From assembly GCF_000768315.1 (NCBI RefSeq), contig NZ_AQQX01000003.1, forward strand, positions 62,001 to 126,000: a DNA stretch of 64,000 bases, written 5' to 3'. Below, in pieces: positions 1-8,957 of this stretch. The position numbers and the translations under genes are program-made. Every line of letters starts with the position of its first letter. Within the stretch, counting starts at the first letter, position 1. This DNA is from Pseudooceanicola atlanticus. GTDB taxonomy: Bacteria > Pseudomonadota > Alphaproteobacteria > Rhodobacterales > Rhodobacteraceae. The notes beneath the pieces are model-generated. The model was given only the letters and a program-made list of their open reading frames with translations, was not told the DNA's origin and searched no databases.

Positions 1-58
1 CCTCGCCAATTGGACCGCCTAGTCCAGCCGCCAGCGCCAATGTGAGCCGCGCGGCCCT

Positions 59-79
59 TGCCCCTGCCGCACAGGGGCA
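59..79. other. Short perfect hairpin in leader region
   Basis: An 8-bp perfect inverted repeat, TGCCCCTG/CAGGGGCA with a 5-nt loop, lies about 100 bases upstream of the ppiD start. No T-tract follows on either strand, so it is not a convincing intrinsic terminator. It could be the 3' end of an upstream transcript or part of a leader. Bases 1-176 otherwise show no coding signal that I can support. Confidence 0.3.
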
Positions 80-176
80 CTAGACAGTTCCGGCATTGGC
101 CCAGCACGATCATGACACCACGATCAGCATGGGGATCAAGGCGCAGGCAAAGCGCACCAAGGAGGAGCGGCACATC

Positions 177-2018
177 ATGGCGGCAAGCAAGGGCAGCAAG
201 GTAGCGATCTGGATCCTGATGGGTCTGTTGATCCTCGGGCTGGGCGGGTTCGGCGCAACGAACTTCTCCTCCACCGTGCGCAGTGTCGGGTCGGTCGGCG
301 ATCAGGATATCTCCACCATGGAATACGGCCGCGCCCTTCAGGAAGAAATGCGCGCGATCGAGTCGCAGATGGGCCAGTCGCTGTCCTTCGAACAGGCGCA
401 GGCCTTCGGTTTGCCGGGCCGTACGCTGTCCCGTCTCGTGGCCGATGCGTCACTGGACAACGAGGCCGAGCGGATCGGCCTGTCCGTGGGTGACGAGATC
501 CTCGGCCAGCAATTGCAGAACATCCCCGCCTTCCGCGGTATCGACGGCAATTTCGACCGCGAAACCTATTCCTTCGCCCTCGACCGCGCAGGCATGTCCG
601 AGACGGAGTTCGAGAACTCCCTGCGGGACGAAACCGCGCGCACCCTGCTGCAAGGCGCCGTCGTTTCGGGCAAGGCTCTGCCCGACAGCTATATCGACAC
701 GATGCTGACCTACCTGGCCGAACGCCGCCGCGTGACCTGGGCACGGGTGTCGAGCGACGAGATCACCGGCCCGACCTTCGATCCATCCGAGGAAGACCTG
801 CGCACGCTCTACGAGAACGAGATCGACCGCTTTACCCTGCCCGAGCGCAAGATCATCACCTATGCTTGGCTGACGCCCGAGATGATCCTGGACGATGTCG
901 AACTGGACCCGGCCCTGATCGAAGAGGAATACGAGGCGCGTTCGGCGGACTTCAACAAACCGGAACGCCGCCTTGTCGAACGTCTGGTCTATGCCAATGA
1001 CGACGCCGCGCAGGAGGCCGCAACGCGGCTGGAAAAAGGCGAGGTCGGGTTCGAGGACCTGGTGCTGGAACGCGGTCTGGTGCTGGCCGATATCGACATG
1101 GGCGACGTGACCCAATCCCAGCTGGGCGAAGCCGGTGAGGCCGTCTTTGCCGCCGAAAGCGGCGATGTCGTGGGGCCCGAGCAGACCAACCTCGGCCCGG
1201 CCCTGTTCCGCATCAACGGCATCCTGTCGGCCGAAGTCACCCCGCTGGAAGACGCGCAAGCGATGATCCGCGAAGAGCTGGCCTTCGACCGCGCCAGCCG
1301 CCGCGTCTCGGCCGAGGCAGAGCCTGTCGAAGACCTTCTGGCCGCCGGCGCCACGCTCGAAGAGCTGGCCCAGGAAACCGACATGCAGCTGGACAGCGTC
1401 GAATGGGCCGAGGGCCAGACCGAGGGCATCGCGTCCTATGAAGGTTTCGAAGCGGCGGCCAAAGCCCTGCAAGAAGGCGATTTTCCCGAAGTCATGCAGC
1501 TGACCGATGGCGGCATCTTCGCGATGCGCCTGGACGAGGTGATCGCGCCGGAACCGGCCCCCTTCGACGATGTCCGCGACCGTGTGCTGAACATCTGGGA
1601 AACCCGCCGCAACATGGAACGCCTGAATGCCGTAGCCGATGACTACATCGCCAAGCTGGGCGAAGCGGCCGATTTCGCGTCCCTCGGGCTGGAAGCGCAG
1701 ACCGAAGAAGCCCTGATCCGCGACAGCGACGTTCTGGGCACGCCTCCGGAATTCGTCACCCGCGCCTTCCAGATGCAACCCGGCGAGATTTCCAAGGTCG
1801 ATGCCTTCGGGTCCGTCCTGATCCTGAAGCTTGACGAGATCCTGCCGCCTAACCTGGAAGACCCGGACACCGCCGCGCTGCGTGACAACCTGCAACAGCG
1901 TCTGTCGACCTCCGTGTCGCAGGACATCTACCGCGCCTTCGCCGAAGATGCCCGGACCCGTGCCGGCGTCGATATCGACCAGACGGCGATCAACGCGGTG
2001 CACGCGAATTTCCAGTAA
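177..2018 (+). CDS. ppiD: PpiD/SurA-type peptidyl-prolyl isomerase
   Basis: Inner-membrane-anchored periplasmic folding chaperone of the PpiD/SurA class, 613 residues, thought to meet newly exported outer-membrane proteins. The ATG at 177 is chosen because AAGGAGG (159-165) precedes it by 11 bases; the same frame can be read back to a TTG at 96, but that start lacks a ribosome binding site. A single membrane helix lies at about residues 9-30, followed by a SurA-N-like region (to about 150), a divergent parvulin region in the middle, and an acidic C-terminal part. The catalytic parvulin pattern is weak, as in PpiD, so isomerase activity is uncertain. The gene stands alone on this strand; the next gene starts 118 bases on. 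Confidence 0.85.
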   Translation: MAASKGSKVAIWILMGLLILGLGGFGATNFSSTVRSVGSVGDQDISTMEYGRALQEEMRAIESQMGQSLSFEQAQAFGLPGRTLSRLVADASLDNEAERIGLSVGDEILGQQLQNIPAFRGIDGNFDRETYSFALDRAGMSETEFENSLRDETARTLLQGAVVSGKALPDSYIDTMLTYLAERRRVTWARVSSDEITGPTFDPSEEDLRTLYENEIDRFTLPERKIITYAWLTPEMILDDVELDPALIEEEYEARSADFNKPERRLVERLVYANDDAAQEAATRLEKGEVGFEDLVLERGLVLADIDMGDVTQSQLGEAGEAVFAAESGDVVGPEQTNLGPALFRINGILSAEVTPLEDAQAMIREELAFDRASRRVSAEAEPVEDLLAAGATLEELAQETDMQLDSVEWAEGQTEGIASYEGFEAAAKALQEGDFPEVMQLTDGGIFAMRLDEVIAPEPAPFDDVRDRVLNIWETRRNMERLNAVADDYIAKLGEAADFASLGLEAQTEEALIRDSDVLGTPPEFVTRAFQMQPGEISKVDAFGSVLILKLDEILPPNLEDPDTAALRDNLQQRLSTSVSQDIYRAFAEDARTRAGVDIDQTAINAVHANFQ

Positions 2019-2136
2019 CGGCGCGGAATTCCGCAGCACGCCGTTTCCAAACCTTCCAATGCCGCCCGCCACCCTTTCCGGCGGGCGGTTCGCGTTCTAG
2101 TGTCTGCCCGAACCCAAGTGACCACCCGGAGATTTC

Positions 2137-4188
2137 ATGTCCGACCCCAACGATCAGCCCCTCGTGATCTTTACCCCGTCCGGCAAGCGCGGCCGCGTCG
2201 CACCCGGCACAACCGTGCTGGCCGCGGCCCGTCAGCTGGGGGTCGACCTGGATTCGGTCTGCGGCGGGCGTGGCATCTGTTCGAAGTGCCAGATCACGCC
2301 GTCCTATGGGCAGTTCTCGAAACACGGCGTCACCGTGCACGAAGACGCATTGTCCGAATGGAACAAGGTCGAACAGCGCTATGACGACAAGCGCGGCCTG
2401 AAACAGGGCCGCCGCCTGGGCTGCCAGGCCTGCATTCAGCGCGACGTGGTGCTGGACGTGCCGCCCGAGAGCCAGGTGCACCGCCAGGTCATCCGCAAGA
2501 GCGCCGACACCCGTCCCATGGTGATGGACCCGGCCACGCGGCTCTATTTCGTCGAGGTGGCAGAGCCCGACATGCACGAGCCGTCGGGAGATTTCGAACG
2601 CCTCGCCACCGCCCTGAAAGAGCAGTGGAAAGTCGAGGCCGTGACCGCCGATCCGTCGTTCCTGGCCAAGCTTCAGGGCGTGCTGCGCAAGGGCGACTGG
2701 CAGGTGACGGTCGCGGTCCATGCCGACCACACCGGGGCCACGCCGCGGGTTCTGGATATCTGGCCCGGCCTGCATGAAGGCGGCCTGTTCGGGCTGGCGA
2801 TCGACCTCGGTTCCACCACCATCGCCGCGCATCTGACCGACCTGGAAACCGGTGAGGTCAAGGCGGCGTCGGGGCTGATGAACCCGCAGATCCGCTTCGG
2901 CGAGGACCTGATGTCCCGTGTCTCCTACGTGATGATGAACCCCGGCGGCGAAAAGGAACTGACCGCAGCCGTGCGCGGCGCGCTGGCCGATCTGGCCAAG
3001 GCCCTGGCCAAAGAGGCCGGCATTTCGCCCGATCTGATCGTCGAGGCGACCATCGTCTGCAACCCGGTCATGCATCACCTGCTGCTGGGCATCGACCCGA
3101 CGGAGCTGGGCCAGGCGCCCTTTGCCCTCGCCCTGTCCGAAGCGCTGTCCCTGCCCGCCGGCGATCTGGACCTGACCACGATCAACACCCGTGCCCGGAC
3201 CTATATCCTGCCTTGCATCGCGGGCCATGTGGGCGCCGATGCCGCCGCCGTATCTCTGGCCACGGCGCCTGAAATGTCGGACGAGCTGATGCTGGTCATC
3301 GACGTCGGCACCAATGCGGAGATCCTGCTGGGCGACAAGTCCCGGGTGCTGGCCTGTTCGTCCCCGACCGGGCCGGCCTTCGAGGGGGCGCAGATCTCCT
3401 CGGGTCAGCGTGCCGCGCCGGGCGCCATCGAACGGGTCGAGATCAACCCCGAGACCAAGGAACCGCGGTTCCGCGTGATCGGCGTGGATCACTGGTCCGA
3501 CGAGGACGGCTTTGCCGCCGCCGCGGCCTCGACCGGTGTCACCGGCATCTGCGGGTCCGGCATCATCGAGGCGGTGGCCGAGATGCGCATGGCCGGATTG
3601 ATCGACCCTTCGGGCCTGATCGGATCGGCTGAGCAGACCGGCACTGCCCGCTGCGAAGCCGAGGGCCGCACCCATTCCTACGTGATCTATGATGGCACCG
3701 ACGAAGGCGGCCCCAAGGTCAGCGTGACCCAGGGCGACATCCGCGCGATCCAGCTTGCCAAATCCGCGCTCTACGCCGGTGCGCAGCTGCTGATGGACGA
3801 ACGCGGTGCCGAAAAGGTCGACCGGATCGTCCTGGCCGGGGCCTTTGGGGCGCATATCTCGCCGAAACACGCGATGGTTCTGGGCATGATCCCGGATGCG
3901 CCGCTGGACAAGGTGACCTCCGCCGGGAACGCCGCGGGGACCGGGGCACGGATGGCTCTGTGTTCCGTCGCCGCGCGCCGCCAGATCGAGACCGGGGTTG
4001 GCAAGATCACCAAGATCGAGACGGCCATCGCGCCCCGTTTCCAGGAGCATTTCGTAGCCGCCAATGCGATCCCGCACGCCACCGCGCCCTTCCCGGAGCT
4101 GAGTTCCGTCGTCAATCTGCCCACCGTGTCCTTCAACACCGGCGGAGACGGATCGGGCGGCAATCGCAGACGCCGCCGCCGCGGCTGA
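2137..4188 (+). CDS. Ferredoxin-ASKHA protein (RACo-like corrinoid activator)
   Basis: A 683-residue protein with an N-terminal [2Fe-2S] ferredoxin domain (C42, C48, C51 and C96 in the C-x5-C-x2-C...C arrangement) and a C-terminal ASKHA ATPase region of the DUF4445 family. Phosphate-binding signatures are visible at about residue 216 (AIDLGSTT) and 389 (IDVGTNAEI). Relatives use ATP to drive reductive reactivation of corrinoid proteins that serve methyltransferases. No corrinoid protein or cobalamin-dependent methyltransferase lies within the window, so the client is unknown. The ATG is preceded by CGGAGA. The tail is Arg/Gly-rich (GNRRRRRRG), a basic end that could bind nucleic acid or simply be disordered. 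Family assignment is firm; the physiological substrate is inference. Confidence 0.85.
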   Translation: MSDPNDQPLVIFTPSGKRGRVAPGTTVLAAARQLGVDLDSVCGGRGICSKCQITPSYGQFSKHGVTVHEDALSEWNKVEQRYDDKRGLKQGRRLGCQACIQRDVVLDVPPESQVHRQVIRKSADTRPMVMDPATRLYFVEVAEPDMHEPSGDFERLATALKEQWKVEAVTADPSFLAKLQGVLRKGDWQVTVAVHADHTGATPRVLDIWPGLHEGGLFGLAIDLGSTTIAAHLTDLETGEVKAASGLMNPQIRFGEDLMSRVSYVMMNPGGEKELTAAVRGALADLAKALAKEAGISPDLIVEATIVCNPVMHHLLLGIDPTELGQAPFALALSEALSLPAGDLDLTTINTRARTYILPCIAGHVGADAAAVSLATAPEMSDELMLVIDVGTNAEILLGDKSRVLACSSPTGPAFEGAQISSGQRAAPGAIERVEINPETKEPRFRVIGVDHWSDEDGFAAAAASTGVTGICGSGIIEAVAEMRMAGLIDPSGLIGSAEQTGTARCEAEGRTHSYVIYDGTDEGGPKVSVTQGDIRAIQLAKSALYAGAQLLMDERGAEKVDRIVLAGAFGAHISPKHAMVLGMIPDAPLDKVTSAGNAAGTGARMALCSVAARRQIETGVGKITKIETAIAPRFQEHFVAANAIPHATAPFPELSSVVNLPTVSFNTGGDGSGGNRRRRRRG

Positions 4189-4210
4189 TCCTGCCCCCAT
4201 TGCGGCGCCC

Positions 4211-4310
4211 TGATCCAAAGGCGCGCCTGCGGCGCACACCATGTTTTGCGGCTCTTGCTGCGCAAGAGCCGCGGTGCCTCCGGCGGGGATATTTGGCGGC
4301 CAGATGAAAG
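4211..4310 (+). repeat. Intergenic hairpin repeat, copy A
   Basis: Begins with TGATCCAAAGGCGCGCCTGC, continues into a perfect 11-bp stem (GCGGCTCTTGC at 4248-4258 and GCAAGAGCCGC at 4262-4272, 3-nt loop) and ends with GGGGATATTTGGCGGCCAGA plus TGAAAG. The head and stem recur in opposite orientation near 7451-7512, and head and tail recur near 60493-60599. It fills the space between the ASKHA gene and tRNA-Gly. It may double as a transcript 3' end structure, though no T-tract follows. Confidence 0.7.
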
Positions 4311-4333
4311 CCGGGGGCGCCTGACAGGAGGCC

Positions 4334-4362
4334 TTGACCATCCCCAGGGCTTGCCGTACTCA
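4334..4362 (+). promoter_or_regulatory. Putative sigma-70 promoter of tRNA-Gly
   Basis: TTGACC (4334-4339) and TACTCA (4357-4362) are 17 bases apart, and the tRNA begins 11 bases after the -10-like box. The -10 match is only partial; position relative to the tRNA is the main support. Confidence 0.4.
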
Positions 4363-4373
4363 ATCGCCGTATT

Positions 4374-4447
4374 GCGGGTGTAGCTCAATGGTAGAGCAGG
4401 AGCTTCCCAAGCTTAAGACGAGGGTTCGATTCCCTTCACCCGCTCCA
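4374..4447 (+). tRNA. tRNA-Gly (anticodon CCC)
   Basis: Full cloverleaf: acceptor GCGGGTG pairs with CACCCGC, D-stem GCTC/GAGC, anticodon loop TTCCCAA giving CCC, T-arm GAGGG-TTCGATT-CCCTT, and an encoded TCCA end. The anticodon stem carries a G-A mismatch at its first pair and a G-T wobble at the second. Reads the GGG glycine codon. Confidence 0.95.
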
Positions 4448-4470
4448 ATCCTCACCGAACCGGATCCCGC

Positions 4471-5568
4471 GTGAGCCTGACACAGCACATCAAACCGCGC
4501 CTGATCCTTCTTCATATCGGTCTGATCCTCGTTGGCACCCTGGGTGGGCTTGCCGCTCAGGCCATGGGCTTGCCGCTGCCCTTCGTGCTTGGCTCCCTCA
4601 TCCTTGTCGCCATCGTGGCGCAGCTGGATGAGCTGGCCGGGATCCGCGGCGGGTCCTCTCTTCTGGGCGATTTCAAGTTCGACGACCAGTTCCGCGCGCT
4701 CTTCATCGCGCTGATCGGGGTGGCCATCGGCGCGCAGATCACCTGGGCCGTGATCGCGGCCATCCCCCGCGCAGCCCTGTCCTTTCTTGCTCTGACGCTC
4801 TTCGTGCCGATCGCGTTCTGGGTGAATTACCAGATCTTCCGCAGGGTCGGGAAATACGACCACGCCACCGCGCTGTTCTCTGCCTCGCCCGGCGGGCTAT
4901 ACGAGGCGATCATGCTGGGCGAGAAAAGCGGCGCGGATATCCGCCTGCTGACGCTGGCGCAATTCCTGCGCATCATCTTCGTGGTGACGCTGCTGCCCAT
5001 CGGCCTGTCGCTCTATATCGGGCATCCAGTCGGGTCCTCGGGCGGGATGAGCCTCAGCCCCGCCGATGCGGGCTATGAACATGTGCCGCTGGTGATCGTC
5101 ACGGGCCTTGTCGGGCTGTTCCTGGGCTACAGGCTGAACGTACCGGCGCCGCAGCTGATCGGCCCCCTGCTGGCCGCCGCCGTCGTCAGCGTCAGTGGGC
5201 TTGCCGTGCTGGACATGCCGCCCTGGATGCTGAGCGCGGCACAGATCGTCATCGGAACGACGCTGGGCACGCGGTTCACCGGCATCCGGCCCGCCATGCT
5301 GATGCGCGGGGCCTGGCTGGGCTTTCTGACCGTCGGGTCGATGCTGGTGATCGGCGGGATCATGGCCATCGCGGTGATGCCGGTCACGGGCGAATCCTTC
5401 GACGTGCTGCTGATCTCGTTCTCGCCCGGCGGCGTGACCGAGATGGCGCTGATCGCCCTGTCGCTGAACGCAAACCCGGCCTTCGTGACGATGCACCACC
5501 TCTACCGGATCGTGCTGACCGTCTTCGTCATCGTCCGGGCCGCGAAGCGCTTTATACCAGATCTTTAA
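4471..5568 (+). CDS. AbrB-family integral membrane protein
   Basis: 365-residue hydrophobic protein with two similar halves of roughly five helices each, the pattern of the AbrB family (Pfam AbrB, once annotated as ammonia monooxygenase). Each half carries a Gly/Pro-rich segment ending in a small-residue motif (ASPGGLYEA and SFSPGGVTEM), consistent with an internal repeat and an exporter-like fold. Its transport substrate is not known. GTG start at 4471, 23 bases after the tRNA. Ends 9 bases short of the convergent ABC-F gene. Confidence 0.8.
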   Translation: MSLTQHIKPRLILLHIGLILVGTLGGLAAQAMGLPLPFVLGSLILVAIVAQLDELAGIRGGSSLLGDFKFDDQFRALFIALIGVAIGAQITWAVIAAIPRAALSFLALTLFVPIAFWVNYQIFRRVGKYDHATALFSASPGGLYEAIMLGEKSGADIRLLTLAQFLRIIFVVTLLPIGLSLYIGHPVGSSGGMSLSPADAGYEHVPLVIVTGLVGLFLGYRLNVPAPQLIGPLLAAAVVSVSGLAVLDMPPWMLSAAQIVIGTTLGTRFTGIRPAMLMRGAWLGFLTVGSMLVIGGIMAIAVMPVTGESFDVLLISFSPGGVTEMALIALSLNANPAFVTMHHLYRIVLTVFVIVRAAKRFIPDL

Positions 5569-5577
5569 GGGACGGCC

Positions 5578-7398
5578 TCAACCTGCTGAGGTTTCGGCCT
5601 TTTCCTCAAGCTCCAGCCATTCCTCCTCAGCGGCGGCCAGGGCTTTCTGCCGCTCCACCAGCGCCTCGGTGCCCTTGGCGAATTTCACCGGTTCCTCGGA
5701 ATAGAGGTTCGGCTGGGCCAGGAAATCCTCGAGCTTGGCGATTTCCGCGGTCAGGCGGTCGATCACGCCGGGCAGTTCCTCCAGCCGGTGGCGTTCGGTG
5801 AAACTCAGCCCGTCGGCTTCGGCTTTGGGCGTGGCGGCGGGGGTGGTTTCCTTGCGCGGCTTGGCCGTGCCCTTCGCCACCGGTGCATCGGCAGATTTCT
5901 GCGCCTGGTAATCGCTCCACCCGCCGGCATAGACGGTGACGCGCCCGCGCCCCTCGAAGGCAATGGTGGTGGCGGCGACGCGGTCGATGAAATCCCGGTC
6001 GTGGCTGACCAGCAGGACCGTACCGTCATAATCGTCCAGCAATTCCTGCAACAGATCGAGCGTTTCGATATCCAGGTCGTTGGTCGGTTCGTCCAGCACC
6101 AGCAGGTTGCTTTCCCGTGCCATAAGCTTGGCCAGAAGCAGTCGCGCCTTTTCCCCGCCCGACAGGGACCGGACCGGCGCACGCGCCTGCGCCTCGTCGA
6201 AGAGGAACTCCTTGAGATAGCCCACGACATGTTTCGGCTGACCGCGCACCAGCACCTGGTCGGCCTGGCCGGAGACGCGCATTTCCTTGTCGCCGACGAG
6301 GTTTTCCCAAAGGCTCTGATCGGGGTCGAGCGCGGCACGGCTCTGATCGAAGACCGCCGGCAGGATGTTGGAGCCCTGGGTGACCGTTCCCTCGTCCGGT
6401 GCGATTTCGCCCATCAGCAGCTTGATCAGGGTCGTCTTGCCCACCCCGTTCGGCCCGACAAAGGCGACGCGGTCGCCGCGCATGATACGCAGGTCCAGCC
6501 CGTTGACGATGACCTCGTCACCGAAGCGTTTCGTCAGGCCCGTCGCCTCGATCACCTTGCGGCCGGATTTGGGACCGGCGCTCAACTCCATCGCCGCGAC
6601 GCCCTGGCGCTTGATCTGCGCGGCGCGTTCGGCGCGCAGGTCCTGAAGCGCGCGCACGCGGCCCTGGTTGCGCTTGCGACGGGCCGAGATGCCCTCGACG
6701 GCCCAGCGGGCCTCGGCCTTGATCTTGCGGTTCAGCTTGTGGCGGGCAATGTCCTCTTCTTCCCAGAGCTTGTCGCGCCAGGCCTCGAACCCGGCAAAGC
6801 CCTCTTCCTGCCGTCGGACCGCCCCACGATCGATCCAGAGCGTGCCGCGGGTCAGCGCCTTGAGAAACGCGCGGTCGTGCGAGATCAGGACAAAGCCCGC
6901 ACGGGTCTGTTTCAGCTCTGCTTCCAGCCACGCGATCGCCTCGATATCCAGGTGGTTGGTCGGCTCGTCCAGGAGCATCAGGTCCGGCGCCTCGGCCATC
7001 AGCCGCGCCAGCGCCGCCCGCCGCCGCTCCCCGCCAGAGGCCGTGTCGACCGGGCGGGCCGGGTCGAATTTCAGACCTTCGCTGGCCATTTCGACCTTGT
7101 AATGTTCGCTGGGATCCAGGCTGGCAGACGCAAAATCGCCCAGGGTCGCATAGGCGCCCATATCCGGATCCTGCTCCATGTAGCCGACGGACACGCCGGG
7201 CGACACGATCCGGTCGCCGCGGTCGACATCGACAAGGCCCGCCATCACCTTCATCAGCGTGGATTTGCCCGATCCGTTGCGCCCGACCAGTGCCAGCCGG
7301 TCCCCCGGCTGCACGACCAGCGACAAAGCATCAAAGACAGGATCGCCCCCGAAGGTGAGCGAGATTTCAGACAATTGCAAAAGGGGTGTACGTGCCAT
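5578..7398 (-). CDS. uup: ABC-F ATPase, Uup-like
   Basis: 606-residue soluble protein with two ABC ATPase domains and no membrane segments. The first Walker A is GRNGSGKS at residues 39-46 with signature SGGERRR; the second is GPNGVGKTT near 315 with signature LSGGEKAR. A lysine/glutamate-rich linker joins them, and the C-terminal 80 residues look like the coiled coil of Uup. ABC-F proteins act at the ribosome or on branched DNA. Uup rather than EttA is favoured by the C-terminal extension. The start lies 118 bases downstream of the olsB stop on the same strand, with a hairpin repeat between them. Confidence 0.85.
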   Translation of the reverse strand: MARTPLLQLSEISLTFGGDPVFDALSLVVQPGDRLALVGRNGSGKSTLMKVMAGLVDVDRGDRIVSPGVSVGYMEQDPDMGAYATLGDFASASLDPSEHYKVEMASEGLKFDPARPVDTASGGERRRAALARLMAEAPDLMLLDEPTNHLDIEAIAWLEAELKQTRAGFVLISHDRAFLKALTRGTLWIDRGAVRRQEEGFAGFEAWRDKLWEEEDIARHKLNRKIKAEARWAVEGISARRKRNQGRVRALQDLRAERAAQIKRQGVAAMELSAGPKSGRKVIEATGLTKRFGDEVIVNGLDLRIMRGDRVAFVGPNGVGKTTLIKLLMGEIAPDEGTVTQGSNILPAVFDQSRAALDPDQSLWENLVGDKEMRVSGQADQVLVRGQPKHVVGYLKEFLFDEAQARAPVRSLSGGEKARLLLAKLMARESNLLVLDEPTNDLDIETLDLLQELLDDYDGTVLLVSHDRDFIDRVAATTIAFEGRGRVTVYAGGWSDYQAQKSADAPVAKGTAKPRKETTPAATPKAEADGLSFTERHRLEELPGVIDRLTAEIAKLEDFLAQPNLYSEEPVKFAKGTEALVERQKALAAAEEEWLELEEKAETSAG

Positions 7399-7450
7399 TC
7401 CGCTCCGCTACGCCGGTGCCTTGGCGCCGTCAAGGCCGCTTGGCGCCACC

Positions 7451-7512
7451 GCGGCTCTTGCCCCGCAAGAGACGCCATGGATCGCATGCGCCGCAGGCGC
7501 GCCTTTGGATCA
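7451..7512 (-). repeat. Intergenic hairpin repeat, copy B
   Basis: Read on the minus strand it starts with TGATCCAAAGGCGCGCCTGC just after the olsB stop and leads into an 11-bp stem with one mismatch (plus-strand arms 7451-7461 and 7465-7475, 3-nt loop). Head and stem match copy A at 4211-4310; the GATATTT...CCAGATGAA tail of copy A is missing. Confidence 0.65.
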
Positions 7513-7515
7513 GGA

Positions 7516-8253
7516 TCAGCCGGTCGTCGCCCGAAGCAGACGTTTGCGCGCGGGCGGGATCGCGTTGATTTCCAGCCCGGTGAAGACGTGCAGCGTGTTC
7601 ATGTGGCTGTCCACGACCGCATGGTCGCTGACCCAACCGCCCATCAGCAGGTAGGTCCGCAGCAGCGGTGGCATTCGCAGCATCGCAAGCTTGGCATCGG
7701 GCTTGCGGCGCAGTTTCTGGGCAAAGTTGAATACCTTCGGCGCCTTCACCCGCGGCAGCCAGCGTTTCGGCGCGAGGTGGCGTTCCTTCAGCATCGCGAA
7801 GGCATCCAGGTATTGGTCGGCATCCGTGCCGTGGAAGGACGAACAGCCGAACAGCATCTCCACGCCCTGCTCGTCCACATAGGTGGTCATCGCGCCCCAG
7901 GCGACGCGCAGGATGTCAGGGTCCTTGACCGACGGGTCGATGCAGAAGCGGCCCATCTCGACCATCTTGCCGGGAAAGGCCTCCAGCGCGGAAAGCTCGT
8001 AATATTGTGCGGAATAGGATCGGGCGATTTCCTGGCCGCCGGTCAAAGGCAGGATACGGAAACAGCAGACCAGGTCGCCGCTGCGCTGATCCTCGACGAG
8101 GACATGATCGCAGATGTCGTCGAACATGTCGGCATCAAGCTCGGCCTCGCGATCGCCCCGAAACGCCAGGGTGCGCAGGGCCTGGGCCGCGCCGATATCC
8201 TCGGCGGTTTCCGCAAACCGGGCGCGGTAGCGCCCTTTCTTCAGTGACAGCAT
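7516..8253 (-). CDS. olsB: L-ornithine N-alpha-acyltransferase OlsB
   Basis: 245-residue GNAT-fold acyltransferase of the OlsB/hemolysin-like family. It transfers a 3-hydroxyacyl chain from acyl-ACP to the alpha-amino group of ornithine, making lyso-ornithine lipid at the inner membrane. Characteristic segments are LRTLAFRG near residue 30, the central EMGRFCIDP, and the C-terminal LLRTYLLMGGWVSDHAV. The ATG at 8253 is chosen because GGAGGTG lies 6 bases upstream; a longer reading to 8442 adds an unlike Cys/Pro-rich leader. The O-acyltransferase OlsA often follows in this group, but it is not adjacent here. Confidence 0.85.
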   Translation of the reverse strand: MLSLKKGRYRARFAETAEDIGAAQALRTLAFRGDREAELDADMFDDICDHVLVEDQRSGDLVCCFRILPLTGGQEIARSYSAQYYELSALEAFPGKMVEMGRFCIDPSVKDPDILRVAWGAMTTYVDEQGVEMLFGCSSFHGTDADQYLDAFAMLKERHLAPKRWLPRVKAPKVFNFAQKLRRKPDAKLAMLRMPPLLRTYLLMGGWVSDHAVVDSHMNTLHVFTGLEINAIPPARKRLLRATTG

Positions 8254-8377
8254 CAAATCACCTCCACGGAAAGCCCGTGTCTCAAACAGGTAAGCTGCCT
8301 GCGGAATGCCTGCAAGATGTATCGATTTGATGACGCTGCCGCCGCGCGGGCGCGGCGGGCAGCAGAGGCACGGCCAG

Positions 8378-8851
8378 TTACAGCGTAGAGGGCACGAAAT
8401 TGCCGAGGCTGCGCAGCAATTGCTGCAGGATGCCGTCGCCATCGCCTTCGTTCGTCGTCACGCGCCGCGACAGCACGACGGTCTGGCCGTCTTCCAACCC
8501 GTAGCGTTCGATATTCTGCACCACGCCGTCGCCGTCGAAGGTCACCGCGACCAGTTCGCGGTTGATCTCTTTCGGTTCGAGATAGGCGAAGTGACGGAAC
8601 TGGCTGCGCACGTAGTAGAACCCGCTGGCATCCGCGACACCCGAGGTCGACGGCGCGCCCAGCACCTCCTCGACCGTGTCGCGGGTGTCCACGCCGACGG
8701 TGATCTGGGACAGGTCGTCATCGGTGGGCACGTAGCCATGGTTGCGGATACGTTCGGCACAGGCCGCGAGGGCGAACAGCGCCACGCCCAGGACAACCCC
8801 GCGCATCACGCGCCTTGCCGGACCGCGGGTCGTCTGCATTACTTCGGTCAT
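8378..8851 (-). CDS. bamE: Outer membrane assembly lipoprotein BamE
   Basis: 157-residue SmpA/OmlA-family lipoprotein, an accessory subunit of the Bam complex that inserts beta-barrel proteins. A signal peptide (about residues 15-33) ends in the lipobox LAAC, so the mature protein starts at that cysteine. The domain core is the segment VGVDTRDTVEEVLGAPS followed by beta strands FYYVRSQF and VAVTFDGDG. The start at 8851 is supported by AAGGGG upstream; the frame runs further back but would overlap the divergent yceD gene. Starts at 8839 or 8806 are possible alternatives. Confidence 0.85.
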   Translation of the reverse strand: MTEVMQTTRGPARRVMRGVVLGVALFALAACAERIRNHGYVPTDDDLSQITVGVDTRDTVEEVLGAPSTSGVADASGFYYVRSQFRHFAYLEPKEINRELVAVTFDGDGVVQNIERYGLEDGQTVVLSRRVTTNEGDGDGILQQLLRSLGNFVPSTL

Positions 8852-8957
8852 GTCGGCCCCTTCAATTGCCACGCCAAAGCACCCCTTGTCAGGGCCGCGC
8901 ATGGCTTTTATCCCGATTACATCAACTTCTTGCCCCGGTTCAAGAAAGGATCGCACC

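Noticed and set aside
1990-4341. Long open frame on the minus strand opposite the ASKHA gene
   Set aside because: Antisense shadow of a GC-rich gene; its translation is Gly/His/Arg-rich low complexity, while the plus strand has clear domains and a ribosome site.
5788-8247. 819-codon plus-strand frame opposite uup and olsB
   Set aside because: Runs antisense across two well-supported genes and the gap between them; composition is shadow-like.
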